From IMG/VR virus record IMGVR_UViG_3300021474_000030, positions 1 through 24,511 of that record: 24,511 nt of DNA. One strand, 5' to 3'. The notes under the pieces were generated by a model, which was not told the DNA's origin, searched no databases, and was given only the letters and a program-made list of their open reading frames with translations. Source of the stretch: a virus. The translations under genes and the position numbers were made by a program. Every line of letters starts with the position of its first letter. The stretch's first letter is position 1. This document shows, piece by piece, positions 8,743 through 16,002 of this stretch.

Positions 8743-9489
8743 TTACCAACCTGTAGGCGTTTGCCAGATAGCTTCCCACCAGAGCACGTTACCGTTAGCA
8801 CCTAGAACAGCAGAGCCAAGAGTAAGTCCTTCGTAACCAATGTCGTACTGCAAGCCCGCTGGGGAACCTGGAATAAGAACTTGGCCATTGACCGGATTTA
8901 GTGTCGGAGCTGTAGGAGGGTAAGAAATAACGTCTAGTTCTGCGTTTGGTGAAGTAGTAAACGTACCTAGCGCAGTGGTGTTAACAGGCTGACCAAAAGT
9001 GTCGTACAAATTAAATGTCTGACTACCTGTAGATCCTGAAATACCTGCCACAATGAAACGATTAGTATTTAAACCAGTCATTCCATTAACGCCTGAGATC
9101 GTGACAGTCATACCGTTAGCAAGAACCATGGAGTTAGCAGGGTTCACTGGGTTGACTGTTACCACACCCGGATTAGCGTTAGAAATCCCTGTGATCTTAT
9201 AAGTAGTATTCTGCCAGTCAGCACCTAAGATGACAGGTGTAATACCGTTACTTGTGATGTAAGAGACCGCAGGCGCACCACCAGTATAGGTTGTCTGCAG
9301 GGCACTCGCATTAGGCATAGGCTTCAGCCAGAGTGTCTCCGCTACTGTCGCACTATTCGGCGGGTTAACTTCCAAGATCGATAGATTGTAGATCTGAAAC
9401 CTATCCGGAACGAAACCCAGCATTAGATTAACCCCACTGCTGATCAAGGCAGTCGTAGAGTTAATAATTCCACTTCTATATTGAACCAT
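8743..9489 (-). CDS. Capsid-proximal structural protein with FCCH-like beta domain
   Basis: A 248-residue protein encoded directly downstream of the major capsid gene. Residues 1-95 form an N-terminal beta region that includes LMLGFVPDRFQIYNL. Residues about 95-215 carry the domain shared with the 121-residue protein next to it: PGVVTVNPV, LANGMTVTISGVNGM, LNTNRFIV, TFNLYDTFGQPVNTT and LDVISYPP. The C-terminus is aromatic (VLWWEAIWQTPTGW). Position immediately after the capsid gene suggests a decoration or head-stabilising protein. Start support is strong: AGGAG six bases before the ATG. Confidence 0.74.
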   Translation of the reverse strand: MVQYRSGIINSTTALISSGVNLMLGFVPDRFQIYNLSILEVNPPNSATVAETLWLKPMPNASALQTTYTGGAPAVSYITSNGITPVILGADWQNTTYKITGISNANPGVVTVNPVNPANSMVLANGMTVTISGVNGMTGLNTNRFIVAGISGSTGSQTFNLYDTFGQPVNTTALGTFTTSPNAELDVISYPPTAPTLNPVNGQVLIPGSPAGLQYDIGYEGLTLGSAVLGANGNVLWWEAIWQTPTGW

Positions 9490-9506
9490 TTGTATCTCCT
9501 TCTATT

Positions 9507-10463
9507 TTACAGACGTTGTGTTGACAATAGGCGTGTGATCCAGTTGTCATTAAGGAGGCGTGTCGCAAACGGATATTTGTAACCTACCGAACCTCTTTGG
9601 TTTAATGGGTCCGCTGTACCGCTAGAACCAAGTGGCTTAACGATGAATTCGGCCTCTTTAGAACCAAGTTTGACAACGCCGTAAGCTTCCTGGCCAAGGA
9701 TAATGTTATTCCAAACAGGTAAGCTGCTAGGGGTTGAAACACCACTGAAGGTACCGTTTGTTGACAAAAGCCATCTCACGTTGTTTGTGGAGCCCCATTC
9801 GGCCTCTAGCGCATCCATAGGGTTAGGATAGTTAGCTGCAGAGAGGAAGTCAGCACATGCCTCTAAGTCCACCTGCAAAGTAACATCCATGAATCCCCAG
9901 TAGGAGCTACGTACAGGGCTGGTTGCAAAGCGGTTTTCGCCAGCAATAGGTTTAGTCATCAGCCTTGCATTACCAAGACGAAGTGCTCGCACCGCTGTCT
10001 TAATATCTGCAGTAGTTATTTCTGTTGGAGTTTCACCATTTTGTCCCTGTGAGCATAGTATAGAGGATGCTGTGGCGACCATCATGTTTCTGATTAGAGT
10101 ATCAATAGTCAACCCTAATTGGAGTGAAAGTACCCTTGTAGCCTCATTCAGAACCCTATCTTGCACAGTGAACTGCACCTGGTCTGTAATTGTAACAAAG
10201 TTTCCGTACCACTTGATCTGTGTCGAGAAGTCTGTAACCGCCAAGCTGTCTCCTGGAGGGGTTGTACCATCTGTAATAGGCACTGTAGCCGCTGACAGGG
10301 TTGAGTAACGTCTGAAGACCATCTGATCGCCAGAGTTCAACGGAATAGTTCGCTTCTGTGCAAACATGTCGTAGATATAGTATGGACGGGCTAGTGTAAG
10401 CAAAAGCCTGTCAAAATAGGTTCTTACTTCTGGAGGAACCTGTGCTGTTGTTGTAATTGGCAT
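9507..10463 (-). CDS. Major capsid protein, N4-gp56 family
   Basis: A 318-residue protein that forms the icosahedral shell. The N-terminus (MPITTTAQVPPEVRTYFDR, then LARPYYIYDMFAQKRTIP) and the segment NSGDQMVFRRYSTL with LSAATVPITDGTTPPGDSL match the N4-gp56-type HK97-fold capsid pattern as I know it. The following YGNFVTITDQVQF and RVLSLQLGLTIDTLIRN segments also fit. The C-terminal part contains GQEAYGVVKLGSKE and the closing GYKYPFATRLL. Length is near the usual 300-400. The gene follows the scaffold gene, and an AGGGA Shine-Dalgarno sequence precedes its ATG. It is one of the most secure calls here. Confidence 0.93.
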   Translation of the reverse strand: MPITTTAQVPPEVRTYFDRLLLTLARPYYIYDMFAQKRTIPLNSGDQMVFRRYSTLSAATVPITDGTTPPGDSLAVTDFSTQIKWYGNFVTITDQVQFTVQDRVLNEATRVLSLQLGLTIDTLIRNMMVATASSILCSQGQNGETPTEITTADIKTAVRALRLGNARLMTKPIAGENRFATSPVRSSYWGFMDVTLQVDLEACADFLSAANYPNPMDALEAEWGSTNNVRWLLSTNGTFSGVSTPSSLPVWNNIILGQEAYGVVKLGSKEAEFIVKPLGSSGTADPLNQRGSVGYKYPFATRLLNDNWITRLLSTQRL

Positions 10464-10479
10464 ATCTTCCCTTTATGGG

Positions 10480-11232
10480 TTAGATATTCGCCAGATTCTT
10501 ACCTGCAATCTTCATAAAGTCTTCATCAGACATGCTTGCATAATAGTCAGCCGAGCTTAGCGATCCGTTTCCACCAACAGAATTTATCGTTAGCGGTTTC
10601 TGTGCATTAGCGATAGCCCTCTGTGCGTCTCCGTTTGGTTGGTCGCGCTGTGTCTGGCTCTTCGCGTTTAATTCAGCTAACAAGTACGCAGCCTCATATG
10701 GGTTGCTTGCGTTTCGAATCATCTCTGCGAATATCGGATTTTTACTTGTTAATTGTGGTACGTGCTGAGTGACCATGTTGTTCCAGTCGGAGTGCTGAGA
10801 TTTAGTCTGAACTACTGCCAGTTGGTCCCTGAACTCCTCACGAAGTCTTTGGTTCTCACGGCGCATCAACTCAAATGCCTGCTTCACGTTCCCTGACTCG
10901 CCCCAGTCGGATTCATCCCACTTGCTCGTAGGGTCTTCTCTCTGCGGCTCGGCTTGGGTCTGCGGTGCTTTTGCAAAGGCCTCTGCTTGACCCTTCCAGT
11001 ACTCACGCTCCTCTTTCATTTTGCTCACTTCATTACGTAGTGCCTCGAAGTTCATTTCCTTCTGAGACAACTGCACCTGACCGGCGACTTCAGAGCTTGG
11101 TTTAACGCCCATGTCTAACGGATCACCGACGGCATGACCCACATTTACGTCTTGATACGAGTTGTATGCTTGTGCTACCGGCGCTTCAGAAAACAACTCA
11201 CTTCCTGGGCGCGACATATCTAAATCTTCCAT
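10480..11232 (-). CDS. Scaffolding-like protein
   Basis: A 250-residue acidic, helical protein directly before the capsid gene, the usual place for a scaffold. The first 55 residues look disordered. Residues about 58-90 and 115-145 form charged helices with coiled-coil character (EALRNEVSKMKEEREYWKGQ; RRENQRLREEFRDQ). Residues 145-190 form a more globular helical part (NPYEAAYLLAELNAK). The C-terminal helix (SADYYASMSDEDFMKIAGKN) resembles the capsid-binding tail of phage scaffolds. The start has AAGGA five bases before the ATG; an in-frame ATG at 11217 is an alternative. Function rests on position and composition. Confidence 0.8.
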   Translation of the reverse strand: MEDLDMSRPGSELFSEAPVAQAYNSYQDVNVGHAVGDPLDMGVKPSSEVAGQVQLSQKEMNFEALRNEVSKMKEEREYWKGQAEAFAKAPQTQAEPQREDPTSKWDESDWGESGNVKQAFELMRRENQRLREEFRDQLAVVQTKSQHSDWNNMVTQHVPQLTSKNPIFAEMIRNASNPYEAAYLLAELNAKSQTQRDQPNGDAQRAIANAQKPLTINSVGGNGSLSSADYYASMSDEDFMKIAGKNLANI

Positions 11233-11335
11233 TAATTTCCTTATGGCCTCGGCGACAGACCTGGTTACGCCCTTTTAAAATAAAAACTTGACACTTAAGG
11301 CAAATTTTTTTTTAAGACAAATTAGTTCCTTCTTA
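11233..11335 (-). promoter_or_regulatory. AT-rich gap before scaffold and capsid genes, possible promoter
   Basis: This 103-base gap is the longest inside the virion operon. On the minus strand it has A/T runs of nine or more, a TTGCCT element and, 18 bases on, TTTAAA, each four of six to the sigma-70 consensus. A separate promoter before scaffold and capsid would make biological sense because these products are needed in bulk. The match is weak and AT-rich DNA gives such matches by chance. Confidence 0.25.
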
Positions 11336-11746
11336 TTATGCTAGCAGTATGGAACCACTCTTCTCTGCCGCTTTTCCAATAGATATAATGACATCTTCCT
11401 TGCGATTAGACATTTCCGATTCACTGATTGGTATGTCAAATGGCAAACTAAGGTCAGTCTCTACCTCTAACTTCTTGTCTACAGAATTCCATCTAAAGAC
11501 CATAACCCCTACCATTGCTCGCGGAGGTCTCTTTGCAATGACTTCCCACCCCATGACCAACGCATTAGGCTGTTTCACGTGTGGCTTTGCTGCAAACAGT
11601 ACCCAGAAGTCACCATCAAGCTTTTCTGCGTACTTCTCGGCTAAACGGTTAGCATCGGACCAACAGTCTCTCGCCATCGGTTCTCTCGTCTCGCCCATCT
11701 CCTGCATGTTAGAGTTGCGCTTTTGGCCTATTAAAGTTGTCTGCAT
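11336..11746 (-). CDS. Hypothetical protein, alpha/beta
   Basis: A 136-residue protein, unrecognised. The N-terminus is polar; residues 25-45 form a helix (CWSDANRLAEKYAEKLDG). A run of strands follows (GDFWVLFAAKP, GWEVIAKRPPRAMVGVMVF) and then a helix near the C-terminus. The pattern resembles a small alpha/beta fold. The ATG has an AGGTGA Shine-Dalgarno-like sequence. A plus-strand ORF of similar length lies opposite but has no ribosome site and breaks the gene order. It is the last gene of the small-gene block between portal and scaffold, so a virion or assembly role is possible but not shown. Confidence 0.62.
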   Translation of the reverse strand: MQTTLIGQKRNSNMQEMGETREPMARDCWSDANRLAEKYAEKLDGDFWVLFAAKPHVKQPNALVMGWEVIAKRPPRAMVGVMVFRWNSVDKKLEVETDLSLPFDIPISESEMSNRKEDVIISIGKAAEKSGSILLA

Positions 11747-11754
11747 CTATTCAC

Positions 11755-11997
11755 CTATGCCCATGGATATTCTCTAAACTGAGACTTGGCCATACCATGA
11801 CTCTTCTCACAACCACGCTTACCTGCTAGGCCATAAGCTTCGTCCATAGCTTCTACCTTCATCTCCATGACAGCACTCCAATCCATTGCCACGCCTTCCG
11901 GTGTCGTCTCAGATTGATGACTAACCATAGGACTGCGCTCGTTGTAATGCTCCATGCTTTCGAATCCACCTTGTCGTCCACTCGGATTCTCTTTCAT
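11755..11997 (-). CDS. Small hypothetical protein
   Basis: An 80-residue polar protein rich in Glu, Met, Ser and Gly, unrecognised. A strong Shine-Dalgarno sequence (AAGGAG) lies six bases before the ATG, the best evidence that it is translated. It contains MEHYNERSPM and ends SQFREYPWA. No fold is evident beyond a central helix (residues 38-58). It belongs to the block of short genes between portal and scaffold. Confidence 0.6.
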   Translation of the reverse strand: MKENPSGRQGGFESMEHYNERSPMVSHQSETTPEGVAMDWSAVMEMKVEAMDEAYGLAGKRGCEKSHGMAKSQFREYPWA

Positions 11998-12012
11998 GCT
12001 GCTCTCCTTTTG

Positions 12013-12144
12013 TTACTTACTAGGCTTGCCTTTGGGCGACCTAGCTTTCTTTAACCTCTTTTTGATACTAGAGGGTGTGTGTGCATGCTCTGCCTTCTTC
12101 AACAGACTGCGTGCTTTTTCTAATGCGCTTTTCTTTTCTACCAT
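12013..12144 (-). CDS. 43-residue basic protein
   Basis: A short ORF that standard length cut-offs would miss. The product is very basic: MVEKKSALEKARSLLKKAE forms a Lys-rich amphipathic helix, and the C-terminus is a Lys/Arg/Pro/Ser tail (KKARSPKGKPSK). GAGGATAGGA immediately before the ATG is a convincing ribosome site, and the start overlaps the stop of the 91-residue gene by seven bases. Such basic peptides may bind nucleic acid or acidic proteins, but the role is unknown. Confidence 0.55.
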   Translation of the reverse strand: MVEKKSALEKARSLLKKAEHAHTPSSIKKRLKKARSPKGKPSK

Positions 12145-12413
12145 TTCCTATCCTCTACATTCAGACGAAACATCACGCACTTACCTTGGAATTCATTTGG
12201 ATAATTAATAATGATTCGATTACCCCATTCCTTTTCTTGCAGTAATTGCTTAAATCTTTCTTCTGGAAGCCTTTGCAATCCTAAAAAGAACTGCTTGACT
12301 AATTCTAAAATAATGTCCTTACAAGGAGTTTCTTCTTTCTTTTCCATCATTTGTCTCATTACCTGATCATGTTTCTCTAAGAGAATTTTTCCCCAGGCGA
12401 TATCATTATCCAT
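12138..12413 (-). CDS. Small helical hypothetical protein
   Basis: A 91-residue protein from an ATG preceded by AAGGACGAGG; the stop of the preceding gene lies just inside it (ATGGATAA). An ATG 21 bases upstream (12434) would add seven residues but lacks a ribosome site. The sequence is largely helical (WGKILLEKHDQVMRQMMEK; ILELVKQFFLGLQRLP) with a short C-terminal strand region (NRIIINYPNEFQGKCVMF). Family not recognised. Confidence 0.58.
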   Translation of the reverse strand: MDNDIAWGKILLEKHDQVMRQMMEKKEETPCKDIILELVKQFFLGLQRLPEERFKQLLQEKEWGNRIIINYPNEFQGKCVMFRLNVEDRKW

Positions 12414-12732
12414 AGCCTCGTCCTTCTGTCCCATACTTAGCGCTCGGTAATAGTGTGTTCTGTAGCTCTCGCGGATTCTCGTATACTGCTTTACCAGGCT
12501 TCACACCTTGCCACTCTTCCCAGTATTCATGTTGCGCTCTTTCTGCTGCTAATGCTCGGCTAATCTCTGTCTTCTCCGATATATGAGACTTCTCCGGTGA
12601 GGTATATCGTCTTGCCATACCATTCATCTGTTCCTGCGCCCAAACTCCCGGCAACGGATGGAACTTCGGGTTGTAACTGCTGTACTGACCCGGCTGCGGC
12701 TTCAATGTGTTTAATGGCTCGTTCCCTTTCAT
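12406..12732 (-). CDS. Hypothetical protein, polar and low complexity
   Basis: A 108-residue protein rich in Pro, Gln, Tyr, Glu and Gly, unrecognised. The N-terminal third is Pro/Tyr-rich and probably disordered (LKPQPGQYSSYNPKFHP). A helix follows (residues 52-75, with AERAQHEYWEEW). The start is set by a TAATG junction with the 47-residue ORF; no independent Shine-Dalgarno sequence is visible, so translation probably depends on re-initiation. A competing 68-residue ORF in another frame (12560-12766) has no such support. Confidence 0.55.
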   Translation of the reverse strand: MKGNEPLNTLKPQPGQYSSYNPKFHPLPGVWAQEQMNGMARRYTSPEKSHISEKTEISRALAAERAQHEYWEEWQGVKPGKAVYENPRELQNTLLPSAKYGTEGRGYG

Positions 12733-12875
12733 TATTGCTCATGTTTTTTTTGTTCCAGATATTCATAAAACATCTTCATCAGCTTGGTAAATTCGATCAC
12801 TGCATTATGTACATTTGCTTCGGGCTTTAAATGCCATTTCATTAATTCGAACTGTTTTTCTAAATCTTTATCCAT
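12732..12875 (-). CDS. 47-residue small protein between two TAATG junctions
   Basis: A short ORF found by reading the gap left by larger genes. Its ATG shares one base with the TAA of the gene before, and its own TAA shares one base with the ATG of the gene after. AAGGA lies about nine bases upstream of the start. The product is one or two helices (MDKDLEKQFELMKWHL; IEFTKLMKMFYEYLEQKK). The double junction makes chance unlikely. Function unknown. Confidence 0.6.
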   Translation of the reverse strand: MDKDLEKQFELMKWHLKPEANVHNAVIEFTKLMKMFYEYLEQKKHEQ

Positions 12876-13108
12876 TAAAATGATCCTTTTCCAAGTGGCG
12901 CGCTTCCATCGTTGTGCCCATGTTCGTATATGTATGTTTGCTCATGCTGCCTGCGCTCGTTTTCCTGCATCACCTGCATGTCGCTCTTCGGCTTGTTAGG
13001 CTGCCCTTGGATTAGCGGTTCGATAGCTGGTCCTGGTAGTTTCGCCTTTGTCTTCGGTCCGACCACTGATTGATAACCGCCTTCTCCTTGGAACATACTC
13101 GCTGTCAT
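12875..13108 (-). CDS. Small polar hypothetical protein
   Basis: A 77-residue protein, unrecognised. The N-terminus is Gly/Pro/Lys-rich (VVGPKTKAKLPGPAIEPL), the middle is charged (QENERRQHEQTYIYEHGH), and it ends in a Gly/Ser tail. It is probably disordered with one short helix. The start is at a TAATG junction, with GGGGA upstream inside the preceding gene. It is part of the portal-to-scaffold small-gene block. Confidence 0.57.
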   Translation of the reverse strand: MTASMFQGEGGYQSVVGPKTKAKLPGPAIEPLIQGQPNKPKSDMQVMQENERRQHEQTYIYEHGHNDGSAPLGKGSF

Positions 13109-13440
13109 TATGGCATCCCCGAAAACTGAATACCGTTGCAGTAATCAATCTCTTGGCCCGCAATCATGGTATATTTCCTTGCGCTTCTCATGCCGATCTC
13201 GTCTCTCTCTAGATATTCCCTTGAATGCGGCTGCATACCTACCGTATCAAGCTGCGTAGACCAACTCGGCTCAAGTTCCCCGGTTTCATAGGCATCAAGT
13301 CTTCGTGTCGGCTCATGCGATATAAAATCATTGCCATGACTTAAATTCGCATCTCTCATGCCATACTCTTCTTCCCTTCTCGATGACCTGAACTCTTGCT
13401 TGATTGTCTGATCGTCACCTTTCCATCTCTGATTCTTCAT
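13108..13440 (-). CDS. Highly charged hypothetical protein
   Basis: A 110-residue protein, rich in Arg, Glu, Asp and Met, unrecognised. Charged segments (QEFRSSRREEEYGMRD; SREYLERDEIGMRSARKY) alternate with polar ones, with little hydrophobic core, so it may be disordered or act within a complex. AAGAGG lies before the ATG. Its TAA shares one base with the ATG of the next gene. Confidence 0.57.
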   Translation of the reverse strand: MKNQRWKGDDQTIKQEFRSSRREEEYGMRDANLSHGNDFISHEPTRRLDAYETGELEPSWSTQLDTVGMQPHSREYLERDEIGMRSARKYTMIAGQEIDYCNGIQFSGMP

Positions 13441-13442
13441 TG

Positions 13443-13664
13443 CTACCTCTTGTAATGCTTGGCTAAATGCTCTAATCTTGTCGCTCTGCCTTCTTTGTGC
13501 CGCTCTGTTTCATGCATCAAGGCTTCATGCACCTCAATCTGCGATACTGGCGTGCTATGCTCTGCCTGGTTGCCACTGCGCTTCTGCCTGTGATGCTGCA
13601 AGTCTTCGCCGGCGATCCTCATGTCAGACTGTCCGGCACCCATCTGCCCTATTCCGTCTCGCAT
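13443..13664 (-). CDS. Small charged His-rich protein
   Basis: A 73-residue protein rich in His, Arg, Gln and Glu, unrecognised. The second half is probably a long helix (VSQIEVHEALMHETERHKEG). Its ATG shares a base with the portal stop (TAATG), with GAAGGA upstream inside the portal gene, so it is probably translated together with the portal. Confidence 0.57.
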   Translation of the reverse strand: MRDGIGQMGAGQSDMRIAGEDLQHHRQKRSGNQAEHSTPVSQIEVHEALMHETERHKEGRATRLEHLAKHYKR

Positions 13665-15646
13665 TATTTCTTTCCTTCTTTCACTGCCGGCTGAGGTACC
13701 ACCGTGTCTGCCGCGTTCAGTCGCTGATTCTCTTCGATCGCCAAGATCATGTTCAGTATCTTCTCTGCGTGCTCGACACCCTTACCATGCAAGTTAGCGT
13801 CCATCTCTTCGAATTCCTTGCTTGCCCTAATAATATCCAGCACACTCCTTGCTCGCTCTTCCTGCGCCGCCGCCAGCCTTTCCTCCGAGAGAGCCGCATC
13901 GTACTTGATCCTGCTAAGCCGCTCTTCTCCAAGTGCCACGTCGCCATACGCTTTCGCCTCTAGCAGCTTGTTCACTCGTGCCTTGTCTTCCAGGTCTGCC
14001 TTCTGCTGCGCCTTGGCCATCTCGTTTTGCTCCTCGATCTTCTCCATGAATTTCTTGTTGATCGGGAATGGTGATAGCTCCCATAGCATCTCATCCGGCA
14101 CCGCAACACCTCCCGCCTTCATCGTCCAGGACTGCAGGAATGCTTGCTGTTTCTGCGTATCAGTCATCACGGCCGGCACAATGTCTACGTCATACTCAAG
14201 GAATGTCCTGTTGTAAAACTCTGGTGTCGGTGTCTGTTTTATGATCCGCTGCACTTTTTCCGGCGTATAGTTCTGGATCATCTTCAGGACTTTCTTGCTT
14301 AATAGGTACTGCGCTTCTCTCAGGTTGTCAAATATCGGCCCTAGTCCCATCATCCCCAATGCCTGCTTCATCTGGAATAACACCGAACTCATCCTGTCAG
14401 TGTCATCAACCGTCAAAGCATTCAGGTCAACCATATCGCTCATGTCTTTATCAAAAGTGTCGGACAAGGCAAACAAGCTCTCTGGAATTGTCGGCGCATC
14501 AATCCTTTCAGCGTCAGAAGTTTCATACCCCGGATTGAAGAAGATAACCTTGCCCTGACCAGACTGAAACAATGACTTAGGATTCGATACCGCACCCGAC
14601 TTGACTTTCCAGCCGCTGCCAATCTGCGAATCGACGATATCAAGCAGCTTGGATCGGCGCATATTTAGTTCCTCTTGCGGGTCTCTCAATATGCGAACTA
14701 AAGATTGAATTTTCCATTGATACAGGTCGTAAGATGGGTCGAAGACAGTGTAGAAGGGCACAAATGGATACTCGCCTATGCCCCAGGGATCATCGCCGCT
14801 GTAAAGAAGTCTGTTCTCAACAATCACGTTATATTCAACAGTCTTATAGTATCCATCGATGACAGCAAGATTCGGGAACATTCTCTGCATCATAGCCAGT
14901 CTGCGCTTGTCCCCTTTCCATGGCTTCTGTTCCCCTGTAACTTTGTCTATAAGCAGCGAACCCTTCTTGTATCTCTGTTTCCAGTACTCGTTGTATGCTA
15001 AAAGCTCCTGTAGACCCCACTGGCGGGAATATGGCTCATAAGTAAATTTTTCATCCCTGTTACCATATCCCATAGAATCCACTTCACGCTCGCACCCAGG
15101 CACCATCGACTTGATCACATCCTTAGCTAGGTACTTCCTGCGGGCCACAAAGGTGCAGTCCTCCAAGTCCATACGGTAGCTGAAGGGGTCCCAGATCACG
15201 TCATTCCAGTGGTCAAGGTGAAAGGAGATCCTGCCATTAACATAGTCCTGCCGATAGTCCACCCAAGGCGATACCCATGCAAGGCCGGAACATAAGCTCG
15301 CTAGAAACGCCTGGCTGATAATCCTGTAACCTTTAGGCTGCATCACATGGCGTAATAGCTCCGTCAATTGCTCTGCCGTCTCTTCGTTACCTGTCTCAAA
15401 CGGAACCACTATACTTGAGTTCGCATGTGCCTTCTGAAACCCTGATACCATGTTGATAATCTTGCGCACCTTGTTGAATGTAAAAGAATTCCTTCGCTCT
15501 TCATTCAAGTAACGCATCTGTTCAAGCGACCACTGATTGCCCAAGTAATAGCCGACGTCTCTGTATGCCTCTGCATAGTAAGTGTTTAGGAGCATGTAAG
15601 CGCGGTTATAGTCCTGCGTAAAGTCCGAAACTATGTCGTAATCCAT
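13664..15646 (-). CDS. Portal protein, P22-like
   Basis: A 660-residue protein, close to the P22 portal (725). It forms the twelve-part ring at one capsid vertex through which DNA enters and leaves. Seen in sequence: an N-terminal helical part (YYLGNQWSLEQMRYLNEERR), then FNKVRKIINMVSGFQKAHAN, the usual portal 'return to common fold' segment. A mixed wing region follows (WVSPWVDYRQDYVNGRISF; HWNDVIWDPFSYRMDLEDC). A long stem/crown helix region contains QKADLEDKARVNKLLEAKAY and ERLAAAQEERARSVLD near residues 540-620. These fit the P22-type portal family. It is the first gene of the virion operon and lies after a terminator and an AT-rich gap that probably holds its promoter. Confidence 0.9.
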   Translation of the reverse strand: MDYDIVSDFTQDYNRAYMLLNTYYAEAYRDVGYYLGNQWSLEQMRYLNEERRNSFTFNKVRKIINMVSGFQKAHANSSIVVPFETGNEETAEQLTELLRHVMQPKGYRIISQAFLASLCSGLAWVSPWVDYRQDYVNGRISFHLDHWNDVIWDPFSYRMDLEDCTFVARRKYLAKDVIKSMVPGCEREVDSMGYGNRDEKFTYEPYSRQWGLQELLAYNEYWKQRYKKGSLLIDKVTGEQKPWKGDKRRLAMMQRMFPNLAVIDGYYKTVEYNVIVENRLLYSGDDPWGIGEYPFVPFYTVFDPSYDLYQWKIQSLVRILRDPQEELNMRRSKLLDIVDSQIGSGWKVKSGAVSNPKSLFQSGQGKVIFFNPGYETSDAERIDAPTIPESLFALSDTFDKDMSDMVDLNALTVDDTDRMSSVLFQMKQALGMMGLGPIFDNLREAQYLLSKKVLKMIQNYTPEKVQRIIKQTPTPEFYNRTFLEYDVDIVPAVMTDTQKQQAFLQSWTMKAGGVAVPDEMLWELSPFPINKKFMEKIEEQNEMAKAQQKADLEDKARVNKLLEAKAYGDVALGEERLSRIKYDAALSEERLAAAQEERARSVLDIIRASKEFEEMDANLHGKGVEHAEKILNMILAIEENQRLNAADTVVPQPAVKEGKK

Positions 15647-15783
15647 GTAGCCTGCTGGGTCAAATATTCAGTATATATATCTATTTGATCCGCTACATAA
15701 TTTTTTTTTTAATTAATTGCAAGAAAAATTTTTAGGAGTGTAATTATTTTGACAAGAGGGAAAGAAAAGTGTAAGTTGAATTT

Positions 15784-15821
15784 AGAAAAAAAGAAAGGGC
15801 TGCCCGACATGTAGCAGCCCT
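15784..15821 (-). terminator. Rho-independent terminator ending leftward transcripts
   Basis: Arms 15796-15803 and 15814-15821 pair over eight bases (AGGGCTGC / GCAGCCCT) around a ten-base loop. On the minus strand the hairpin is followed by TTTCTTTTTTT. It would stop transcription arriving from the terminase side before the virion operon. Confidence 0.72.
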
Positions 15822-15835
15822 AACAAGACAAACTA

Positions 15836-15973
15836 ATTGCACTTCTAGTGGGAAGTATTTGCAAACTAAAACTAAAATTCAGGAATTCAGGAATCTTAGA
15901 TTAAAAAAACCAAAAAAATTCAGGAATCTTAGATCTAATTCGGATTATCTATGATTCCTGATTTTAGTGCAAT
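15836..15973. repeat. Iteron-like array flanked by an inverted repeat
   Basis: An exact 18-base direct repeat occurs at 15884-15901 and 15917-15934. Its core CAGGAAT occurs at 15880, 15888 and 15921, and inverted (ATTCCTG) at 15954. The last three are spaced exactly 33 bases apart, about three helical turns. The array is bracketed by an 8-base inverted repeat, ATTGCACT at 15836-15843 and AGTGCAAT at 15966-15973. It ends 30 bases before the start of the winged-helix protein, which could bind it. Confidence 0.6.
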
Positions 15974-16002
15974 GCTAAAAAAAAAAAGGAATTTTAAACG
16001 AC

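Larger units (their letters stand above)
15647..16002. promoter_or_regulatory. Divergent intergenic control region, candidate origin or operator
   Basis: This 356-base gap separates the virion operon from the plus-strand replication-type gene. From left to right it holds an ATATATAT tract and a run of ten T next to the portal start (promoter side of the virion operon), a minus-strand terminator hairpin (15784-15821), and then a repeat array (15836-15973). An A-rich run and AAAGGA stand in front of the plus-strand gene. No strong sigma-70 pair was found for either side; a TTGACA at 15749 on the plus strand has only a poor -10. Confidence 0.5.

Noticed and set aside
11280-11335. CTTAA/TTAAG inverted repeat with T-run as a terminator
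   Set aside because: Only five A/T pairs; too weak, and AT-rich DNA gives this by chance.
11349-11777. Plus-strand 142-codon ORF opposite the 136-residue gene
   Set aside because: The minus-strand reading has a ribosome site and fits the operon; the plus reading has neither.
12560-12766. 68-codon minus-strand ORF overlapping the 108-residue gene
   Set aside because: No ribosome site, and its start lies inside the 47-residue ORF that has junctions on both sides.
13478-14216. Plus-strand ORFs of 155-161 codons opposite the portal gene and its downstream genes
   Set aside because: They are opposite confidently coding minus-strand genes, have Ser/Leu/Cys-rich shadow composition and no ribosome site in context.
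15749-15777. Plus-strand TTGACA with TAAGTT 17 bases on, as a promoter
   Set aside because: The -10 matches only three of six and the transcript would run at once into a strong hairpin.
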